Below are positions 62,745-64,000 of a stretch of 64,000 nt of DNA, piece after piece (within the stretch, counting starts at the first letter, position 1; every line of letters begins with the position of its first letter). Position numbers and translations under genes: made by a program. The DNA is taken from the NCBI GenBank assembly GCA_032718475.1, contig JAUCBJ010006498.1, forward strand, positions 18,006 through 82,005. Reading direction: 5' to 3'. The notes below the pieces were generated by a model that saw only the letters and a list, made by a program, of their open reading frames with translations, did no database searches and was not told where the DNA came from. The stretch comes from Nemertoderma westbladi (taxonomy: Eukaryota > Xenacoelomorpha > Nemertodermatida > Nemertodermatidae).

Positions 62745-63107
62745 TCCCTCCCGTGGGTATGTATTATATCCCTGCATATTATAGTCATACTGGTGTGCAG
62801 GTACCGGTATAGGCCTAGCAGGTTCTTGCCTACTCACCGGTATGTAAGCCGCGACCTCCGGGTCCAATCCCGGCATTTGCGCTTCCCTATCGCCTACACT
62901 ATCTCTCCCAGCATGGCCTATAGTATGTGCAGTAAGACCTACAGTATGTCCTGCAGTCTGCCTGTGTCCCTCCGGATCGACGTTTAATCTTCTCGAATCT
63001 TCCGAGAACTCCTCCCCGCGACTACCATATCCTCGATCGCCAGCTACATTCCGACGGGAAGTTTCCCTCCGATCCCTTCCTCCGTTTTCATCCTTGCATC
63101 GGTACAC
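62700..63107 (-). pseudogene. Gag N-terminal region fragment (relative of 11798-12946)
   Basis: A 135-residue frame with RETSRRNVAGDRGYGS, then GHTVGLTAHTIGHAGRD and YIPVSRQEPARPIPVP. It matches the middle of the 11798-12946 frame. The conserved GHTVGLTAHTI block is the best marker of this Gag family. Broken at both ends by frameshifts. Confidence 0.65.
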
Positions 63108-64000
63108 TCTATACCCCTCTCCCGGTGTGTGGTATATTTCGCCAGGTTGTGTTTCTCCGGGGCGACGGCAATCTCCCGGAGTGCGACCCCACTGGCCCTC
63201 TCTCTACTAGTTCGACTATCGACGGTTTCGCTGCCCGTCCGCTCTCGACGTCTCTGGTTGCCCGTAGCAACGCTTCCTCCTTCCTCCTCACTTCTTCTGG
63301 TTTCAGCTGTTATGTCCTCCTTCACGAGGTCTCGTATCGACCTCCCGGATGAACTCTACTGCCCTCCTTCCGTCTTCCGAGTGGGCTCGACGTTTTCTCG
63401 CTTGGCCGCTTACGGCACCAACGTCCCTCCCTCTGCCCAGTTGTACGGCCTCGCGGATATTAGTTGCCCTCCTGTCATCCTCCGTCGTCGGGTGCCACGG
63501 TTCACTTAACTCACCGCGCGCATTATCTGCCGATGCTCGTGGGGCTTCTGCTGCCCCTCCCCCTTTCCTCTGTCGTCGGGAGCCCCGGTTCACTTGAATC
63601 ACCGCGCGCATTTCCCGGAGACATCTGTGGAGCATTTTCTGCCCCACCCCTCTCGTCATTAATTGGTTGTGGTGGGGTGCCCGTAGCCCCACCCCCCACC
63701 CGTCACTTCTCACTTCGCCCCATGCCAGTGTTCCCCTCCAGTCGACACGTTACTTCTGATCTCCCGGTGTTCATTCGCCCACGTTCCTCCCTGCAACCGC
63801 GTAGCCTTGTAGGCCCCGCTAGGCAAATTACCTGCTTCCCCAACATTTGTATTAATTATACCACCACTAGCCTCACCCTGTTGATTTGTTATATTATTAC
63901 TTGCATTATTTTGATTAATTCCACCGGGATTATTTGCAATATTATTATTTAGTGTATCCGGATTATTATGGTAAGTATTAGGGTTGTCTACTACAGTACT

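Larger units (their letters stand above)
61600..63950 (-). mobile_element. Decayed relative of the 7675-14930 element (Gag part), cut by the window end
   Basis: Similarity to 10800-13050 runs along the whole stretch on the minus strand: KKGAEPGLEEMSNFLNYEEE and PKTEYSRPKPEHSAAN (61758-61979), a broken DUF1759-like core (about 61980-62450), GHTVGLTAHTIGHAGRDSVG (62700-63107) and the Arg/Glu-rich region with poly(C) runs. Frames are short and shifted relative to each other. Left of about 61600 the similarity stops before the CCHC region. No LTR is seen inside the window. Confidence 0.75.

Noticed and set aside
1-64000. tRNA or rRNA genes
   Set aside because: I saw no cloverleaf with intact A and B boxes and no rRNA-like stretch by eye. 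A covariance-model scan would be decisive, and I could not run one.

Overview
The window looks like part of a repeat-rich animal (metazoan) genome. It carries three animal-type protein genes, all on the minus strand and each open in a single exon: a CCDC115/Vma22-like V-ATPase assembly factor (3754-4380), a PPP1R11/inhibitor-3-like PP1 regulator (4467-4826) and a cytosolic-type sulfotransferase (19092-20159). The first two lie 86 bp apart, with PPP1R11 upstream. A poly(A) signal overlaps the upstream stop and a splice-acceptor-like TTTTTAATACAG sits just before the downstream ATG. That layout suggests an operon resolved by spliced-leader trans-splicing. Phylum cannot be fixed from this sequence. 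The frequent TACCGGTA palindrome and long poly(G)/poly(C) runs are distinctive but not diagnostic to me.

Nearly everything else is mobile DNA, much of it nested. From left to right: a Merlin (IS1595-like) DNA transposon with terminal inverted repeats (about 1038-3014), broken by a LINE 3' end; the host gene pair; an inverted repeat and a 22-bp minisatellite; a BEL/Pao-type LTR element on the minus strand with 808-bp LTRs (7675-14930); a cluster in which one LTR with a fragment of its interior (14986-16500) faces a solo LTR with a 5-bp target duplication (16760-17893); the sulfotransferase; a 17.7-kb LTR element on the plus strand (20995-38716, target duplication attat) inside a LINE reverse-transcriptase gene; a 27-bp satellite; several copies of a second LINE family; and a 12.7-kb LTR element on the minus strand (45248-57963, target duplication acgca), related to the 17.7-kb one and inserted in one of those LINE copies. 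The window ends in a decayed relative of the 7675-14930 element.

The most interesting material is the LTR family represented by the two large elements and the LTRs at 14986-17893. Both large copies encode a BEL/Pao-like Gag (DUF1759-like region, CCHC knuckles) plus an aspartic protease. Both lack reverse transcriptase, RNase H and integrase, and the protease region is joined in frame to the short segment that normally follows RNase H. Between gag-protease and the 3' LTR they carry an extra coding region that I cannot assign to a family. It has an acidic N-terminal part, a CCHC-type zinc knuckle in the middle of one copy and a strongly basic C-terminus conserved in three copies. The smaller BEL/Pao element also lacks the replication enzymes. 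These elements therefore look like non-autonomous retrotransposons that would need enzymes supplied in trans, and at least one lineage kept its own accessory gene.
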